Positions 1 through 9,351 are shown, numbered from the stretch's first letter. The stretch is DNA of 64,000 nt from Sphingopyxis sp. QXT-31 (GCF_001984035.1 NZ_CP019449.1:1922001-1986000), one strand, 5' to 3'. Notes: generated by a model not told the origin, from the letters alone. A program made the numbers and translations.

Positions 1-127
1 TCGCAACATTCGCCTCGGCGCCGCCGACGTGGAGCGCGAGCGACGGCGACTGCATCAGCAGCTCGTTCCCCGGCGCGGTCAGGCGGATCAGCAATTCGCC
101 GAAAAAGACCAGTCTGCCTTGCGCCAT
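1..127 (-). CDS. kdgK: 2-keto-3-deoxygluconate kinase, N-terminal fragment (runs off window)
   Basis: Reading the minus strand from an ATG at 127 gives 42 residues beginning MAQGRLVFFGELLIRL and containing HVGGAEANVA. This is the typical start of PfkB-family 2-keto-3-deoxygluconate kinases, with the GE(L/M)L(I/L)R strand and the GGAxxNVA sugar-binding motif. KdgK phosphorylates 2-keto-3-deoxygluconate in the cytoplasm, the step after KduD. The rest of the gene lies left of the window. It follows kduD on the same strand after a gap of about 110 bp that holds an inverted repeat. Identification rests on a short N-terminus plus the kduI-kduD context, but both agree. Confidence 0.8.
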   Translation of the reverse strand, partial: MAQGRLVFFGELLIRLTAPGNELLMQSPSLALHVGGAEANVA

Positions 128-144
128 CCCCAACTCCGTTGGCC

Positions 145-214
145 CTGAGCTTGTCGAAGGGCTGTTTCTTCTTCAACGCCGCAAAAAGGAAGAACGGTGC
201 TTCGACAAGCTCAG
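145..214. repeat. 15-bp perfect inverted repeat, REP-like
   Basis: CTGAGCTTGTCGAAG at 145-159 is exactly complementary to CTTCGACAAGCTCAG at 200-214, with a 40-base loop. It lies between the kduD stop and the kdgK start. From general knowledge, this CTTCGACAAGCTCAG core is widespread in intergenic DNA of proteobacteria and behaves as a REP-like interspersed palindrome. It could attenuate or process the kduID-kdgK transcript, but nothing in the sequence proves this. Confidence 0.75.
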
Positions 215-238
215 CACGAACGGCCTTTGGGCCTTCTG

Positions 239-994
239 TTATCGCGCAAGCCAGCCGCCGTCGACCGCCAGGATATGGCCCTGCACATAGTCCGATGCCG
301 AGGAAGCGAGAAACACCGCCGCCCCGCCGATATCCTTGGGATCGCCCCAGCGGCCCGCCGGGATGCGCTCCATGATCTGGCGGTTGCGCGTCTCGTCCGC
401 CTGGAGCGCGGCGGTGTTGTTCGTCGCGATATAGCCGGGAGCGATGGCGTTGACCTGCACGCCTTTCGCCGCCCATTCGTTGGCGAGCAATTTGGTCAGC
501 CCGCCGACCCCCGATTTCGACGCGGTATAGCTCGGCACGCGGATGCCGCCCTGAAAGGTCAGCATCGAGGCGATGTTGACGATCTTGCCGCTGCCGCGCG
601 CGATCATGTGGCGGCCGACCGCCTGGCAGAGAAAGAAGAGCGTCTTGAGATTGGTGTCCATCACCGCGTCCCAGTCGGCCTCGGTAAAGTCGACCGCATC
701 GGCGCGGCGGATGATGCCGGCATTGTTGACGAGGATGTCGATGCGGCCGAACTCGGCGAGCACCGCATCGACCAGCGGCTGCACCGCGCCGACGCTCGAA
801 AGGTCTGCGGCGAAATTCTCGCCGCGCCGGCCCAGCCCGCGCACCTTGCCGACGGTCTCGTCGGCGGGCGAGCGGCCCGCGGCGGCGATGTCGGCCCCCG
901 CCTCGGCGAGCGCGAGCGCGATGCCCTGCCCGATACCGGTGTTGGCGCCGGTGACCAGCGCCACCTTGCCCGAAAGGTCGAACGGCCCCGCCAT
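239..994 (-). CDS. kduD: 2-dehydro-3-deoxy-D-gluconate 5-dehydrogenase (KduD), SDR family
   Basis: This is a 251-residue classical short-chain dehydrogenase. The Rossmann motif TGANTGIG is at residues 15-22, NNAG at 90-93, and the catalytic Ser143, Tyr156 and Lys160 (YTASK) are in place. KduD reduces 2,5-diketo-3-deoxygluconate to 2-keto-3-deoxygluconate with NAD(P)H in the cytoplasm, following KduI. The length matches the family. Its ATG overlaps the kduI stop by one base (TAATG), so the two are translationally coupled. SDR sequence alone would not fix the substrate; the kduI neighbour makes KduD the best call. Confidence 0.92.
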   Translation of the reverse strand: MAGPFDLSGKVALVTGANTGIGQGIALALAEAGADIAAAGRSPADETVGKVRGLGRRGENFAADLSSVGAVQPLVDAVLAEFGRIDILVNNAGIIRRADAVDFTEADWDAVMDTNLKTLFFLCQAVGRHMIARGSGKIVNIASMLTFQGGIRVPSYTASKSGVGGLTKLLANEWAAKGVQVNAIAPGYIATNNTAALQADETRNRQIMERIPAGRWGDPKDIGGAAVFLASSASDYVQGHILAVDGGWLAR

Positions 995-1845
995 TACGAC
1001 AGCTGACAGATGTCAAGGACGTTCATGTCGGTATAATCCTGGTTCTCGCCCGCCATCGCCCAGATGAACGCGTAGGATTTCGTGCCCGCGCCCATATGGA
1101 TCGACCAGGGCGGCGAGATCACCGCTTCCTCATTCTGCATCACGATGTGGCGCGTCGCTTCGCCCTCGCCCATGAAATGCATCACGCGGTCGCTATCGAC
1201 ATTGTCGAGCTCGAAATAGAAATAAATCTCGCTGCGGCGCTCGTGGATGTGCGGCGGCATGGTGTTCCAGACGCTGCCTTCCTTGAGCACCGTCAGGCCC
1301 ATGACGAGCTGCGCGCTGTCGCACACGCCCGGAATGACCAGCTGATAGATGCTGCGCTCGTTCGATTCGGCCAGGCTGCCGCGGTCGAGCTTGTTGGCGT
1401 CGGCGATGCCGAGCTTGCGCGTCGTGAACGCCTTATGCGCCGGGCACGACGCCAGATAGTAACGCGCGCCCTCGCCCGCGAACGAAATGTCGGTCGCGCC
1501 CATCGTCACATAGAGGCAATCCTTTTTGCCGAGCGTGAAGCTCTCGCCGTCGACGGTGACGGTGCCTTCGACCGAAGAGACGTTGACGATCGCCATCTCG
1601 CGGCGCTCGAGAAACGGATGCCCCGCCGCCGAGGGCGGCTCGGTCTGCGCGGGCAGCTTGACCGGCGCCGCGCCCACCGCGACCCCGCCGATCACGAAGC
1701 GATCGGCGTGCGTGTAGTTGAGCACGCACTCGCCCTCACTGAACAGGTTTTGGATCAGGTAGCGGTCGCGCAGTTCGGCGTTCGATACCTCCTCCATCAT
1801 CACCGGATGGGTGGCGTAATAGGTCTTGGAAAACATCGGGGGCAT
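994..1845 (-). CDS. kduI: 5-keto-4-deoxyuronate isomerase (KduI)
   Basis: This 283-residue cupin-fold protein interconverts 5-keto-4-deoxyuronate and 2,5-diketo-3-deoxygluconate, the first dedicated cytoplasmic step for unsaturated uronates released by lyases and unsaturated-uronyl hydrolases. The zinc site is visible as [10 protein letters not shown] (His199, His201, Glu206) plus a later His at about 250, matching the known KduI ligand set. An alternative start three codons in (MFSKTYY) would suit the family equally well. It is the first gene of a kduI-kduD-kdgK operon, and the divergent promoter region upstream carries one of the shared operators of this locus. Confidence 0.95.
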   Translation of the reverse strand: MPPMFSKTYYATHPVMMEEVSNAELRDRYLIQNLFSEGECVLNYTHADRFVIGGVAVGAAPVKLPAQTEPPSAAGHPFLERREMAIVNVSSVEGTVTVDGESFTLGKKDCLYVTMGATDISFAGEGARYYLASCPAHKAFTTRKLGIADANKLDRGSLAESNERSIYQLVIPGVCDSAQLVMGLTVLKEGSVWNTMPPHIHERRSEIYFYFELDNVDSDRVMHFMGEGEATRHIVMQNEEAVISPPWSIHMGAGTKSYAFIWAMAGENQDYTDMNVLDICQLS

Positions 1846-1885
1846 CCTCGCTGATGTTGCTGGTTGAGCGCCGTGCTAAAGTTCG

Positions 1886-1901
1886 TGGTAACCGGTGTCA
1901 A
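1886..1901. promoter_or_regulatory. Shared palindromic operator A (LacI-like), kduI / alcohol dehydrogenase intergenic
   Basis: The bases TGGTAACCGGTGTCAA (reverse complement TTGACACCGGTTACCA) form an imperfect palindrome centred on ACCGGT in the divergent region between kduI (start 1845) and the dehydrogenase (start 1994). Closely matching copies occur at 9352-9367, 14847-14862 and 18775-18790, always in front of genes of the polyuronate locus. A central CG dyad of this type is typical of LacI-family operators. No LacI-family gene is present in the window. Confidence 0.75.
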
Positions 1902-1993
1902 GATCAACATGTGCGATATGCGCAACGATCGTCGATTTGCACGCCCCCCCCGATCGAGCTAGGGTCGTGTGAAGGTCGTCCAGGAGAGGTCCA

Positions 1994-3160
1994 TTGAGCA
2001 TCGCCAGCATCGCCCTGCCGCGCATCCTGCGCATCGGCGGCGGCGCATCGAAGCAGCTGCCCGAGGTGCTGACGTCGCTCGGCCTGTCACGACCGCTCAT
2101 CGTCACCGACAGCTACCTTGTCGGCAGCGGGCGCGTCGCCGAACTGACCGGCGAACTGGCCAAGGCCGGCATCGCCGCGCGCATCTTCGCCGACACCGTC
2201 CCCGACCCCACCGTCGCCTCGATCGACGCAGGCCTCGCCTTCCTCCGCGAAGCCGAGCATGACTGCGTCGTCGGTTTCGGCGGCGGCAGCCCTCTCGACA
2301 GCGCCAAGGCGCTGGCGTTGCTCGCCGAACATGGTGGCGCGATGGCCGATTACAAGGCGCCGCATGTCCAGGACGAACCCGGCCTGCCGATCATCGCGAT
2401 CCCGACCACCGCCGGCACGGGGTCGGAGGCGACGCGCTTCACGATCATCACCGACGAAGTGACCGACGAGAAGATGCTCTGCCCCGGCCTCGCCTATCTG
2501 CCGGTCGCGGCGCTCGTCGATTACGAGCTGACCTTCACCAAACCCAAAAGGCTGACCGCCGACACCGGGATCGACTCGCTCGTCCATGCGATCGAGGCCT
2601 ATGTGTCGAAACGCGCCAATCCGTTCAGCGACGGCATGGCGCTGCTCGCGATGCGCGCGCTCGCGCCCAACCTCCGCCGCGTCTGCACCGACCCGATGGA
2701 CGCCGCCGCGCGCGAGGCGATGATGCTCGGCGCGACGCAGGCCGGGATCGCCTTCTCGAACAGCTCGGTCGCCCTCGTGCACGGGATGAGCCGCCCGATC
2801 GGCGCGCATTTCCATGTCCCGCACGGGTTGTCGAACGCGATGCTGCTGCCGGCCGTCACCGCCTGGTCTGCGCCCGCGGCGCTCCATCGCTACGGCGACT
2901 GCGCGCGCGCGATGGGCATCGCCGATGAGGCCGAGGGCGACCAGTCCGCCGTCGCGCGATTGCTCGACGAACTGGCGGCGCTGAACCGCGAGCTCGAAGT
3001 GCCCGGGCCCGCCGCCTGGGGCATCGACCCCGCGCGCTGGGAGGCGCTGGTGCCGACGATGTGCGCGCAAGCCGCCGCCTCAGGCTCGCCCGCCAACAAT
3101 CCGCGTGTGCCGAACGCCGAGGAGATGGCGATGCTCTATGCGCAGGTCTGGGACGGCTAG
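1994..3160 (+). CDS. Iron-containing (group III) alcohol dehydrogenase
   Basis: This 388-residue protein has the NAD-binding GGGSPLDSAK at about 97-105 and the four metal ligands of the FucO-type family: Asp194, His198, His263 and His277. The start is TTG, supported by AGGAG seven bases upstream at 1982-1986. The family reduces or oxidises small aldehydes and alcohols such as lactaldehyde, and also includes maleylacetate reductases. The substrate here is not fixed by sequence. It is divergent from kduI across operator A and converges tail to tail with the aldo/keto reductase, with the two stops overlapping in CTAG. A role in aldehyde handling during sugar-acid breakdown is inference. Confidence 0.85.
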   Translation: MSIASIALPRILRIGGGASKQLPEVLTSLGLSRPLIVTDSYLVGSGRVAELTGELAKAGIAARIFADTVPDPTVASIDAGLAFLREAEHDCVVGFGGGSPLDSAKALALLAEHGGAMADYKAPHVQDEPGLPIIAIPTTAGTGSEATRFTIITDEVTDEKMLCPGLAYLPVAALVDYELTFTKPKRLTADTGIDSLVHAIEAYVSKRANPFSDGMALLAMRALAPNLRRVCTDPMDAAAREAMMLGATQAGIAFSNSSVALVHGMSRPIGAHFHVPHGLSNAMLLPAVTAWSAPAALHRYGDCARAMGIADEAEGDQSAVARLLDELAALNRELEVPGPAAWGIDPARWEALVPTMCAQAAASGSPANNPRVPNAEEMAMLYAQVWDG

Positions 3161-4068
3161 GGCAGGTTCTCGCCCATCGACGTCTGCAGCACGTCATACC
3201 ATTCGGCGCGCGCCCAGCGCGGTTTGAGCGCGTCGGCGATCTGACCGATCCGCTCGGGCTGGCGCGTGCCGACGATCGGGATCGGACGTGCGGGATGCGC
3301 CAGGATCCAGCTGCACGTCGCCGCCGCGCGCGACACGCCATGCTCCGCCGCCTTGGCATCGAGCAGCGCCGCGACCGCGCGGCCGCGTTCGTCGGCGGGA
3401 TCGCCGAGCCGCCCGCCGCCCATCGGCGACCAGGCGAGAAACCCCATGCCGCGCTCCATCGCCTGGTCGAAGATGCCGTCGAACAGCGGATCGAGCGTCA
3501 GCGGCGAAAATTCGCTCTGATGGCTGACGATCGGCAACGACAGATGCGCGCCAAGCGCCGCGGTCTGCGCCGGGGTGAAATTGGACACGCCGAGCGCTCC
3601 GATCTTGCCCGCGGCGTGGGCATCCTCGATGACGCGCGCGACCTCCTGCGGGTGGGTGAGCAAGTCGGGCCGGTGCACCTGCCACAGGTCGACATGCTCG
3701 ACGCCGAGCCGCGCCAGCGATGCATCGATCGCCCTCGCGAGATAGGTCGCGCTCGAATCATAGGGCGTGCCGAGGATGATCCCGCCCTTGGTTGCCAGCA
3801 CCATGCGCTCGCGCAGCCCGGACGCGTCGGCAAAGACCTGCCCCAGCAATTCCTCGGCCGCGCCGAAGCGGCCTGCGGTGTCGGCGCCATAGACATCGGC
3901 GGTGTCGAACAAGGTCACGCCGGCAGCAAGCGCGGCCTCGATCCGCCCGCGGCCCGCCGCGACGCCGTTGTCGGCGAAGCGCCACATGCCCCAGGCGACG
4001 GGGAAGACGGAAAGGCCGCTCGCCCCGACGGGCAAGGTGGCGGGAACGGGGGGAAGAAGCTCGGACAT
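3157..4068 (-). CDS. Aldo/keto reductase
   Basis: This 303-residue TIM-barrel NADPH-dependent oxidoreductase has the catalytic tetrad Asp55, Tyr60, Lys94 and His132 (the last in LWQVHRPD). The C-terminal cofactor segment PIPIVGTRQPERI resembles YdhF-type reductases. It probably reduces a carbonyl on a sugar or sugar acid, but the substrate cannot be read from sequence. A GGGAGGG ribosome-binding site lies just before the ATG. Its stop overlaps the stop of the convergent alcohol dehydrogenase, leaving no room for a terminator between them. Confidence 0.85.
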   Translation of the reverse strand: MSELLPPVPATLPVGASGLSVFPVAWGMWRFADNGVAAGRGRIEAALAAGVTLFDTADVYGADTAGRFGAAEELLGQVFADASGLRERMVLATKGGIILGTPYDSSATYLARAIDASLARLGVEHVDLWQVHRPDLLTHPQEVARVIEDAHAAGKIGALGVSNFTPAQTAALGAHLSLPIVSHQSEFSPLTLDPLFDGIFDQAMERGMGFLAWSPMGGGRLGDPADERGRAVAALLDAKAAEHGVSRAAATCSWILAHPARPIPIVGTRQPERIGQIADALKPRWARAEWYDVLQTSMGENLP

Positions 4069-4136
4069 TGCCCTCCCCTATAGGAGTTCGCGCCGAAATG
4101 CGCCGCCCCCAATTCAAGAATAGGTAGTCGACCGGC

Positions 4137-4922
4137 TCAGGCCGCGGCGATGGTGCAGCCGACGCGGATTTGCCCGTCGAACAGCGCCTCCGCGCGCTGG
4201 CCGGGACGGATGTCGTGCACCCCGGTGATCGCGCCCGCCGAGACGCATGTCCCCGGCGCGATCGCGATGCCGCGTGCGCGCAGTATGCGGATCAGGAACA
4301 GCGCCGAACCAAAGGGACCGTCGAGCATCGCCGCCATCGATGCGGCGCCAACCAGCACGCCGTCGATGCGGAATTCGACCGGCATCGCGATCAAGTCGCG
4401 CTCGCGCCAGTTGGCGATCGGCGGCCCGAGCACGAGCCCCTTGTTGTTGCCATAGTCCGATGCGGTGACCGCGGGTCCATGTCCGTTGATTTCGGCGAAG
4501 GGCGAGCTCGCGATCTCGATCCCGGTGCGCACCTCTTCGATGCAGTCGCGCACCGTTTCGATATCATGGTCCCCGTCGCCGACGTCGCCGAAGCGCAGCA
4601 GCACCTCGGCCTCTGCCGCTGCAAAACCGCCGGCGAAGACCGGCATGGTCGCGTCGTCCTCGGCAATCTCGTCGATGAAGATCGGACCCGCGATGCGGTT
4701 GTCGCCATAGGCCTGGGTCAGCTCGGGCGCGATCCGGCCGACCTTCCAGCCGCCGACCCGCCGCCCGTCGCGCGCGATGGCGACGTCCTGGATGCGATAG
4801 GCCTCGGCGAGCGTTTCGGGCATCTTGCCCGGATAGGCCGCGAGCGCCGCGCCCGTCGCACGCGCGGCGACGAAGGTACGCGCGATGCTCTCCTGTTCGC
4901 TGGCCGCCCCCATGTCGATCAT
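4137..4922 (-). CDS. 2-keto-4-pentenoate hydratase-like protein (FAH superfamily)
   Basis: This 261-residue protein resembles 2-keto-4-pentenoate / 2-oxohepta-3-ene-1,7-dioate hydratases, with segments such as VGGWKVG, GPIFIDEI, EAEVLLRF and the C-terminal AGAITGVHDIRPGQ. These enzymes hydrate enol 2-keto acids using a divalent metal and usually act after meta-cleavage of aromatics. No aromatic-degradation genes are nearby. Here it starts with an ATGA overlap on the stop of the beta-helix protein upstream (4919-4922), so it belongs to a carbohydrate operon. Action on a deoxy-keto sugar acid is an inference from that position. Confidence 0.75.
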   Translation of the reverse strand: MIDMGAASEQESIARTFVAARATGAALAAYPGKMPETLAEAYRIQDVAIARDGRRVGGWKVGRIAPELTQAYGDNRIAGPIFIDEIAEDDATMPVFAGGFAAAEAEVLLRFGDVGDGDHDIETVRDCIEEVRTGIEIASSPFAEINGHGPAVTASDYGNNKGLVLGPPIANWRERDLIAMPVEFRIDGVLVGAASMAAMLDGPFGSALFLIRILRARGIAIAPGTCVSAGAITGVHDIRPGQRAEALFDGQIRVGCTIAAA

Positions 4923-6595
4923 CGGCGGCGCCGCGCTAATTGCCAGTCGTAGAGCGAGGGCACGGCCTCGATCGCCTGCCCGGTCGCCTCGAGATAGGGC
5001 GCGGGGTTGTACTTGACCGCGATCTTGCGGTTGGCGTGCAGTCCGACGATGCGCTCGCCCGGCCCTTCGAGCCCGCTCGAGATCGTCACCGTCGCATCGG
5101 CGGGCACCGTATCGGCCATCATCAGCCGCGCGTTCCACAGCGTATTGTACAGCCCATGTCCCGGCTTCCAGTAAGGCGCGCCGCCGCCGACCCACAGCTG
5201 GTAACCCCAGCCGCCCTTCGCCTGTTTGGGCGCGATATGCATCACGATCCGGTCGAACAGATTCTGATGGTTCGACCCGCTATGCTGGTCGATGATCGCG
5301 TCTTTCATCACCTCGGGGCGCAGGAACACCGCGCGCGTCGAGCGCGTGTTGACGCTGAGCGGGTGGATCACGGGGTTCTCGACCTTCAGATCCTTGACCA
5401 GCACATTATGCGCCGCGCCGACATGCACCGAATAATGCGCACGGCGGTCGCCGGTCGTGGTGACATTGGCGATCGTCAGGCTCGCGGCGTTGTCGGTGAG
5501 GATGCCGCTGTCCGAGCGGTCGATGATCAGGTCGCGGACCCAGCCGTCGAACACCCCGGTCATGTAGATGCCGTTATAACCCTGCTCGAGATGATGGCCG
5601 AAGGACGGCGCCTCGGGGAATTGCAGGCGGAGGTTCTGGACGCCGACGTTGGTCAGATGCTGCCATTGCGCCACGACAGCGGGCTGATCGGACCGCACGT
5701 CGTGGAGCAGCGGATCGCCCAGCGTCACCTTCTTGCCCTTGATCGCCGCGATGCGCGTCGCCTGCACCACCACCGGCCGGTTCGGCGAGGTCCAGTGGTG
5801 CGAGCCGATCGGCAGGTCGGTGTCGCCATAGAGCGATTTCAATATCGCACTCTTCGGCCCGTCGACCGAGAACCATTGCAGCTGGACGACATCGCCGACG
5901 CGCAGCTTCGACGCGTCGTCGACGGTCAGCTCGCGCGCGAACTGCTTGCCGACCGCGCCGTTCGCCAGCACGGGGTCGCGGACATCCTTGCTGCCGTCGT
6001 AGGACACCGGCCGGCTGCCCGCGGGGGCGACGAAGATCATCCCGCCGGCCCAGCTATATTCGGTGAACAGATAGTCGATATTATGCTCGGGCTCGACCTG
6101 CTGCTTCTTCTCGCGCACCAGATAGTCGCGCAGTTCGTCATAATCGGCGGTCTTGTCGATGATCTTGAGCGGCCGCGGGAACCACAGTTCGCTGCCGCCC
6201 TGCCCCGCGCCCGCGCCGTCGAGGGTGATGTCGCTGCGCGTGATGCGCAGGATTTCGGTGATCTGCGTGCGTCCCTTGGGGAAGCGCAAGGTGACCTTGC
6301 CCGCGACCTCGTTCGCGGCATCGAGCGCGCGCAGCACCGCCTGGCTGTCGTCGAGCCCGTCGTCGGGGATGGCGCCATAGGCGGTGACGTCGACGACCGT
6401 GCCCGCATCGCTCGGGATCGGCGCAAGCCCGAAGCCGTAACCGGCATAGGAGAAATCGGGCAGCGGGTTCGCCGCCATCGTGGCGCGGTCAGCCAAGATC
6501 TTCGGCAGCGGCTCCGCGTGGGCGGGCAGCGCGGCCAGCATCGACGCCGACAGGGCAAGGCAGCTGGCGCGCCGGAACGGCTTGTTCAAAATCAT
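4919..6595 (-). CDS. Secreted right-handed beta-helix protein (pectate-lyase-3-like), probable polysaccharide lyase or hydrolase
   Basis: From the ATG at 6595 this is 558 residues with a signal peptide (MILNKPFRRASCLALSAS, cleaved after AHA). VVDVTAYGAIPDDGLDDSQA is the classical opening of PF12708 parallel beta-helix enzymes (pectate lyases, GH28-related). The rest contains helix-turn repeats such as NGIYMTGVFDG and a conserved DQHSGSNHQNLFDR segment. It is probably periplasmic and cleaves a uronic-acid polysaccharide, but the specificity and the lyase-versus-hydrolase choice are not readable. It lies 70 bp downstream of a TonB-dependent receptor and is coupled to the hydratase. Confidence 0.75.
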   Translation of the reverse strand: MILNKPFRRASCLALSASMLAALPAHAEPLPKILADRATMAANPLPDFSYAGYGFGLAPIPSDAGTVVDVTAYGAIPDDGLDDSQAVLRALDAANEVAGKVTLRFPKGRTQITEILRITRSDITLDGAGAGQGGSELWFPRPLKIIDKTADYDELRDYLVREKKQQVEPEHNIDYLFTEYSWAGGMIFVAPAGSRPVSYDGSKDVRDPVLANGAVGKQFARELTVDDASKLRVGDVVQLQWFSVDGPKSAILKSLYGDTDLPIGSHHWTSPNRPVVVQATRIAAIKGKKVTLGDPLLHDVRSDQPAVVAQWQHLTNVGVQNLRLQFPEAPSFGHHLEQGYNGIYMTGVFDGWVRDLIIDRSDSGILTDNAASLTIANVTTTGDRRAHYSVHVGAAHNVLVKDLKVENPVIHPLSVNTRSTRAVFLRPEVMKDAIIDQHSGSNHQNLFDRIVMHIAPKQAKGGWGYQLWVGGGAPYWKPGHGLYNTLWNARLMMADTVPADATVTISSGLEGPGERIVGLHANRKIAVKYNPAPYLEATGQAIEAVPSLYDWQLARRRR

Positions 6596-6665
6596 ATCCT
6601 CATGTTCTCGGTCCCCCGGCATGGCAGGCGCCCCAGTGGACCGGCGCCGCCATGCCGCGGGGTCT

Positions 6666-9272
6666 TCAGAATTTCGCGCGCAGCCCGACCGAGAAGCGGC
6701 GCTCGGACAAGGCATAGCTGTTCAGCGCCACCTCGTTGACGCTATATTCGCTCGTCGCCGACTTCCTGGGCATCAGATTCTGAGCCTGCAGCGACAGGGC
6801 AAAATTCTCGGTGGTGTCGGAGCCGACCTGCGCGACGAGCTGCGAGCGCGAGCCGACGAAGCTCGGCCGCCCTTCGGAAAATTCGAACACCGCCTCGTCG
6901 CGATAATTATACGCGACGCGCGCCGAGAAGGGCCCCTTCTCGTACAGCCCGACGAGGTTGTAACTGTTTTTCGACACCGCGACGAGCGGGAAGCCCGCGG
7001 CATCCTCCGAGTCCGAATAGGTATAGTTGGCGATGATGCCGAAGCCATCGAGCGGCGACGGCAGGAAATCGAAGAATTGCTGTACGCCGACTTCGAAGCC
7101 CTTGATCCGTGCGCTCGACAGATTTTCGGGGCGCGAGAAAGTGAGCTCGCGGCCCTGCGGGTCGAGCGTCGTGTCGATACCCGTGGTCACGAAGCTGGCG
7201 ATGAAATTCTTGACGTCCTTGTAGAAAAAGGCGCCCGAGATCAGCGAGCTCTTGCCCCTATAATATTCGAAGCTGATGTCGGCCTGGGTCGAGGTCGGCG
7301 GTTCGAGATTCACGTTACCGCCGGTCACCGACAGGTTGGTCGCGTTGAAGAAGGTCGAGGGCGCGAGGTCGGCGATCGACGCGCGCTGCATCGTCTGCGA
7401 CGCCGACAGGCGGACGAGGAAATCGTCGGTGACGTTGAAGGCGATATTCGCGCTGGGCAGGATATTGGTATAGCGGTTCTTGTCGTTGCGCAGCGTGCTG
7501 ACGGTGCCGACATTGACATAGCTGTCGACCGACAGACGCGTGCTCGCGATACGCACCCCGGCGTTCGCTTTGTAAGGAATGCCGACGATCTCGCCCTCGC
7601 CCGCCACCATCAGGTAGGCGGCGAGCGTCTTCTCGCTGAAATCATAGTCGCGCTGGAGGTTGGGCAGCAGGGTCGACAGCCCATTTGCGTTCGGATTGGG
7701 CTCGGCGGCCTGCGCGCGGGTGAAGACATAGTCGAAGGTCGGCGCGGTGCTGAGGAAGCTGCGCGGGAAGGTACCCGCGATATCGGGCAGGAAATTCGAC
7801 ATGTCGATCGGCTTCAGGAAAGGCTCGATCTCCGCGCGGGTCGGGGTGACCTGACTGCGGAAGGCGTTCGAGCGCGCATGGAGGTCGGTGTAGCGTGCGC
7901 CTGCCGAGATGGTGACCCCGCCCGCGGTCTCGTAGCTGACGTCGAGCTTGCCGGTCCATTCCTCGAGCAGGCCGATCAGCCGGTTGCTGCGCACGCCGTT
8001 GTTCGCGGGGTTGTAGGACGCGTAGTTTGTCGGGTCGAAGGTGCCGCCCAGCGTCAGCGACGGGATGCCGCCGCCGCGGAAATCGAAGGCGCCCGGCACC
8101 GGCGCGGTCGCCTGCAAGGTGATAATCTGGATCGTCTGGTCGATCGTGCCCTTGCTGTAATAGCCGTCGGCCTCGATCGTCAGCCCGTTGTCGCCCTCAT
8201 ATTTGCCGTTGAGGCCATAGAGGAAGCTTTCTGTCGGCTCGTTGCGGATCTGCCCCGCGGTGGTGACGGTGCCGTTGGCATTGCCCGCGACGACCATGCC
8301 ATCCTCGACGACGCGGTTGGTGACGGGGTTGCTGCCGGTCGGCAGGCGGAAGGCGAAGAAGTCCTGGCGCCGCCCGGTCTTGAGCTTCGAATAGAGCGCG
8401 TCGGCGGTGATCGTGAACTCGGGGGTCACCTCAAACTGGATCGCGCCGTTGAGCCCGAGCCGCGAGCGATCGACGGTGAACTGCTCATATTGCAGCAGCA
8501 CCGGAGTCGGGAACACCCCGCCGCCCGTTCCGGTATAAGTGCGATTCAGGAAATTGTTGCGCTCGAAGGTCTGCGTCGTCGAGGTCCGCTTCTGATATTC
8601 GCCCGCGAGCATGACGCCGATGCGGCCGTCGGCGAATTTCGTCGTCGCGAAGCCGGTGATCGCGGGCTCGAACTTGTCGCTATTCTCCGAATAGACGCCC
8701 TGCGCGCGGACCGAGATCGTCGGCTCCTTGAACGAGAGCGGCTTGGGCGTGACGAGGTTCACCGTACCGCCAAGCCCGCCCTCGGCATTGCTCGCGAGCG
8801 GCGACTTGCGCACTTCGAGGCGGCCGAACAGGCTGGACGGGACCGAGTCGAGACCCGACGAGCGGCCGAGCTGGTCGTTCTCGGGCGGCGAAAGGCGCGC
8901 CGACCAGCCCAAGAGCGTGCGCCCGTCGACCTCGACGCGGACCTGCTGCAGGCCGCGCACCGACACCGACTGGCCTTCGCCGAACACGCGGGTGATCTGG
9001 ACGCCGGTGACGCGCTGCAGCGCTTCGGCGACGTTGGCGTCGGGCAGCTTGCCGACATCCTCGGCGGTGATCACGTCGACGACCTGGTCGGCCTCGCGCT
9101 TGATCTCGGCCGCCTGCTCGAGCGAGGCGCGGATGCCGCTGACGACGATCTCGTCCTCGGGCGCCGGCGCCGCGTCCTGCGCGAAGGCCGGCGCCATGGC
9201 GAGCGCCGCAAGGGACACCCCGCCCGCCAACTTTGCCAGGAAAAATGTGCCGCGCGTCGGTCCGATAGCCAT
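6666..9272 (-). CDS. TonB-dependent outer-membrane receptor (oligosaccharide uptake)
   Basis: This 868-residue protein has a signal peptide ending AFAQ, then the TonB-box region EDEIVVSG, a plug domain (VVDVITAEDVGKLPDANVAE, and VSVRGLQQVRVEVDGR at about 100-120) and a long beta-barrel ending in a C-terminal Phe (LRAKF), as outer-membrane barrels do. It is of the carbohydrate type seen in Caulobacter and sphingomonads, which lack SusD. The operon order suggests import of oligouronides for the beta-helix protein downstream. GGGAGAG precedes the ATG. Upstream lie operator B (9352-9367) and a FadR-type box (9407-9417). Confidence 0.93.
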   Translation of the reverse strand: MAIGPTRGTFFLAKLAGGVSLAALAMAPAFAQDAAPAPEDEIVVSGIRASLEQAAEIKREADQVVDVITAEDVGKLPDANVAEALQRVTGVQITRVFGEGQSVSVRGLQQVRVEVDGRTLLGWSARLSPPENDQLGRSSGLDSVPSSLFGRLEVRKSPLASNAEGGLGGTVNLVTPKPLSFKEPTISVRAQGVYSENSDKFEPAITGFATTKFADGRIGVMLAGEYQKRTSTTQTFERNNFLNRTYTGTGGGVFPTPVLLQYEQFTVDRSRLGLNGAIQFEVTPEFTITADALYSKLKTGRRQDFFAFRLPTGSNPVTNRVVEDGMVVAGNANGTVTTAGQIRNEPTESFLYGLNGKYEGDNGLTIEADGYYSKGTIDQTIQIITLQATAPVPGAFDFRGGGIPSLTLGGTFDPTNYASYNPANNGVRSNRLIGLLEEWTGKLDVSYETAGGVTISAGARYTDLHARSNAFRSQVTPTRAEIEPFLKPIDMSNFLPDIAGTFPRSFLSTAPTFDYVFTRAQAAEPNPNANGLSTLLPNLQRDYDFSEKTLAAYLMVAGEGEIVGIPYKANAGVRIASTRLSVDSYVNVGTVSTLRNDKNRYTNILPSANIAFNVTDDFLVRLSASQTMQRASIADLAPSTFFNATNLSVTGGNVNLEPPTSTQADISFEYYRGKSSLISGAFFYKDVKNFIASFVTTGIDTTLDPQGRELTFSRPENLSSARIKGFEVGVQQFFDFLPSPLDGFGIIANYTYSDSEDAAGFPLVAVSKNSYNLVGLYEKGPFSARVAYNYRDEAVFEFSEGRPSFVGSRSQLVAQVGSDTTENFALSLQAQNLMPRKSATSEYSVNEVALNSYALSERRFSVGLRAKF

Positions 9273-9351
9273 GTCGTCTCTCCCACCCTCGCCGCTCGAT
9301 TCCGCATCACGCGCGGCGGCCTTTTGATTTTCAGTTTCTTATACGCCGATC

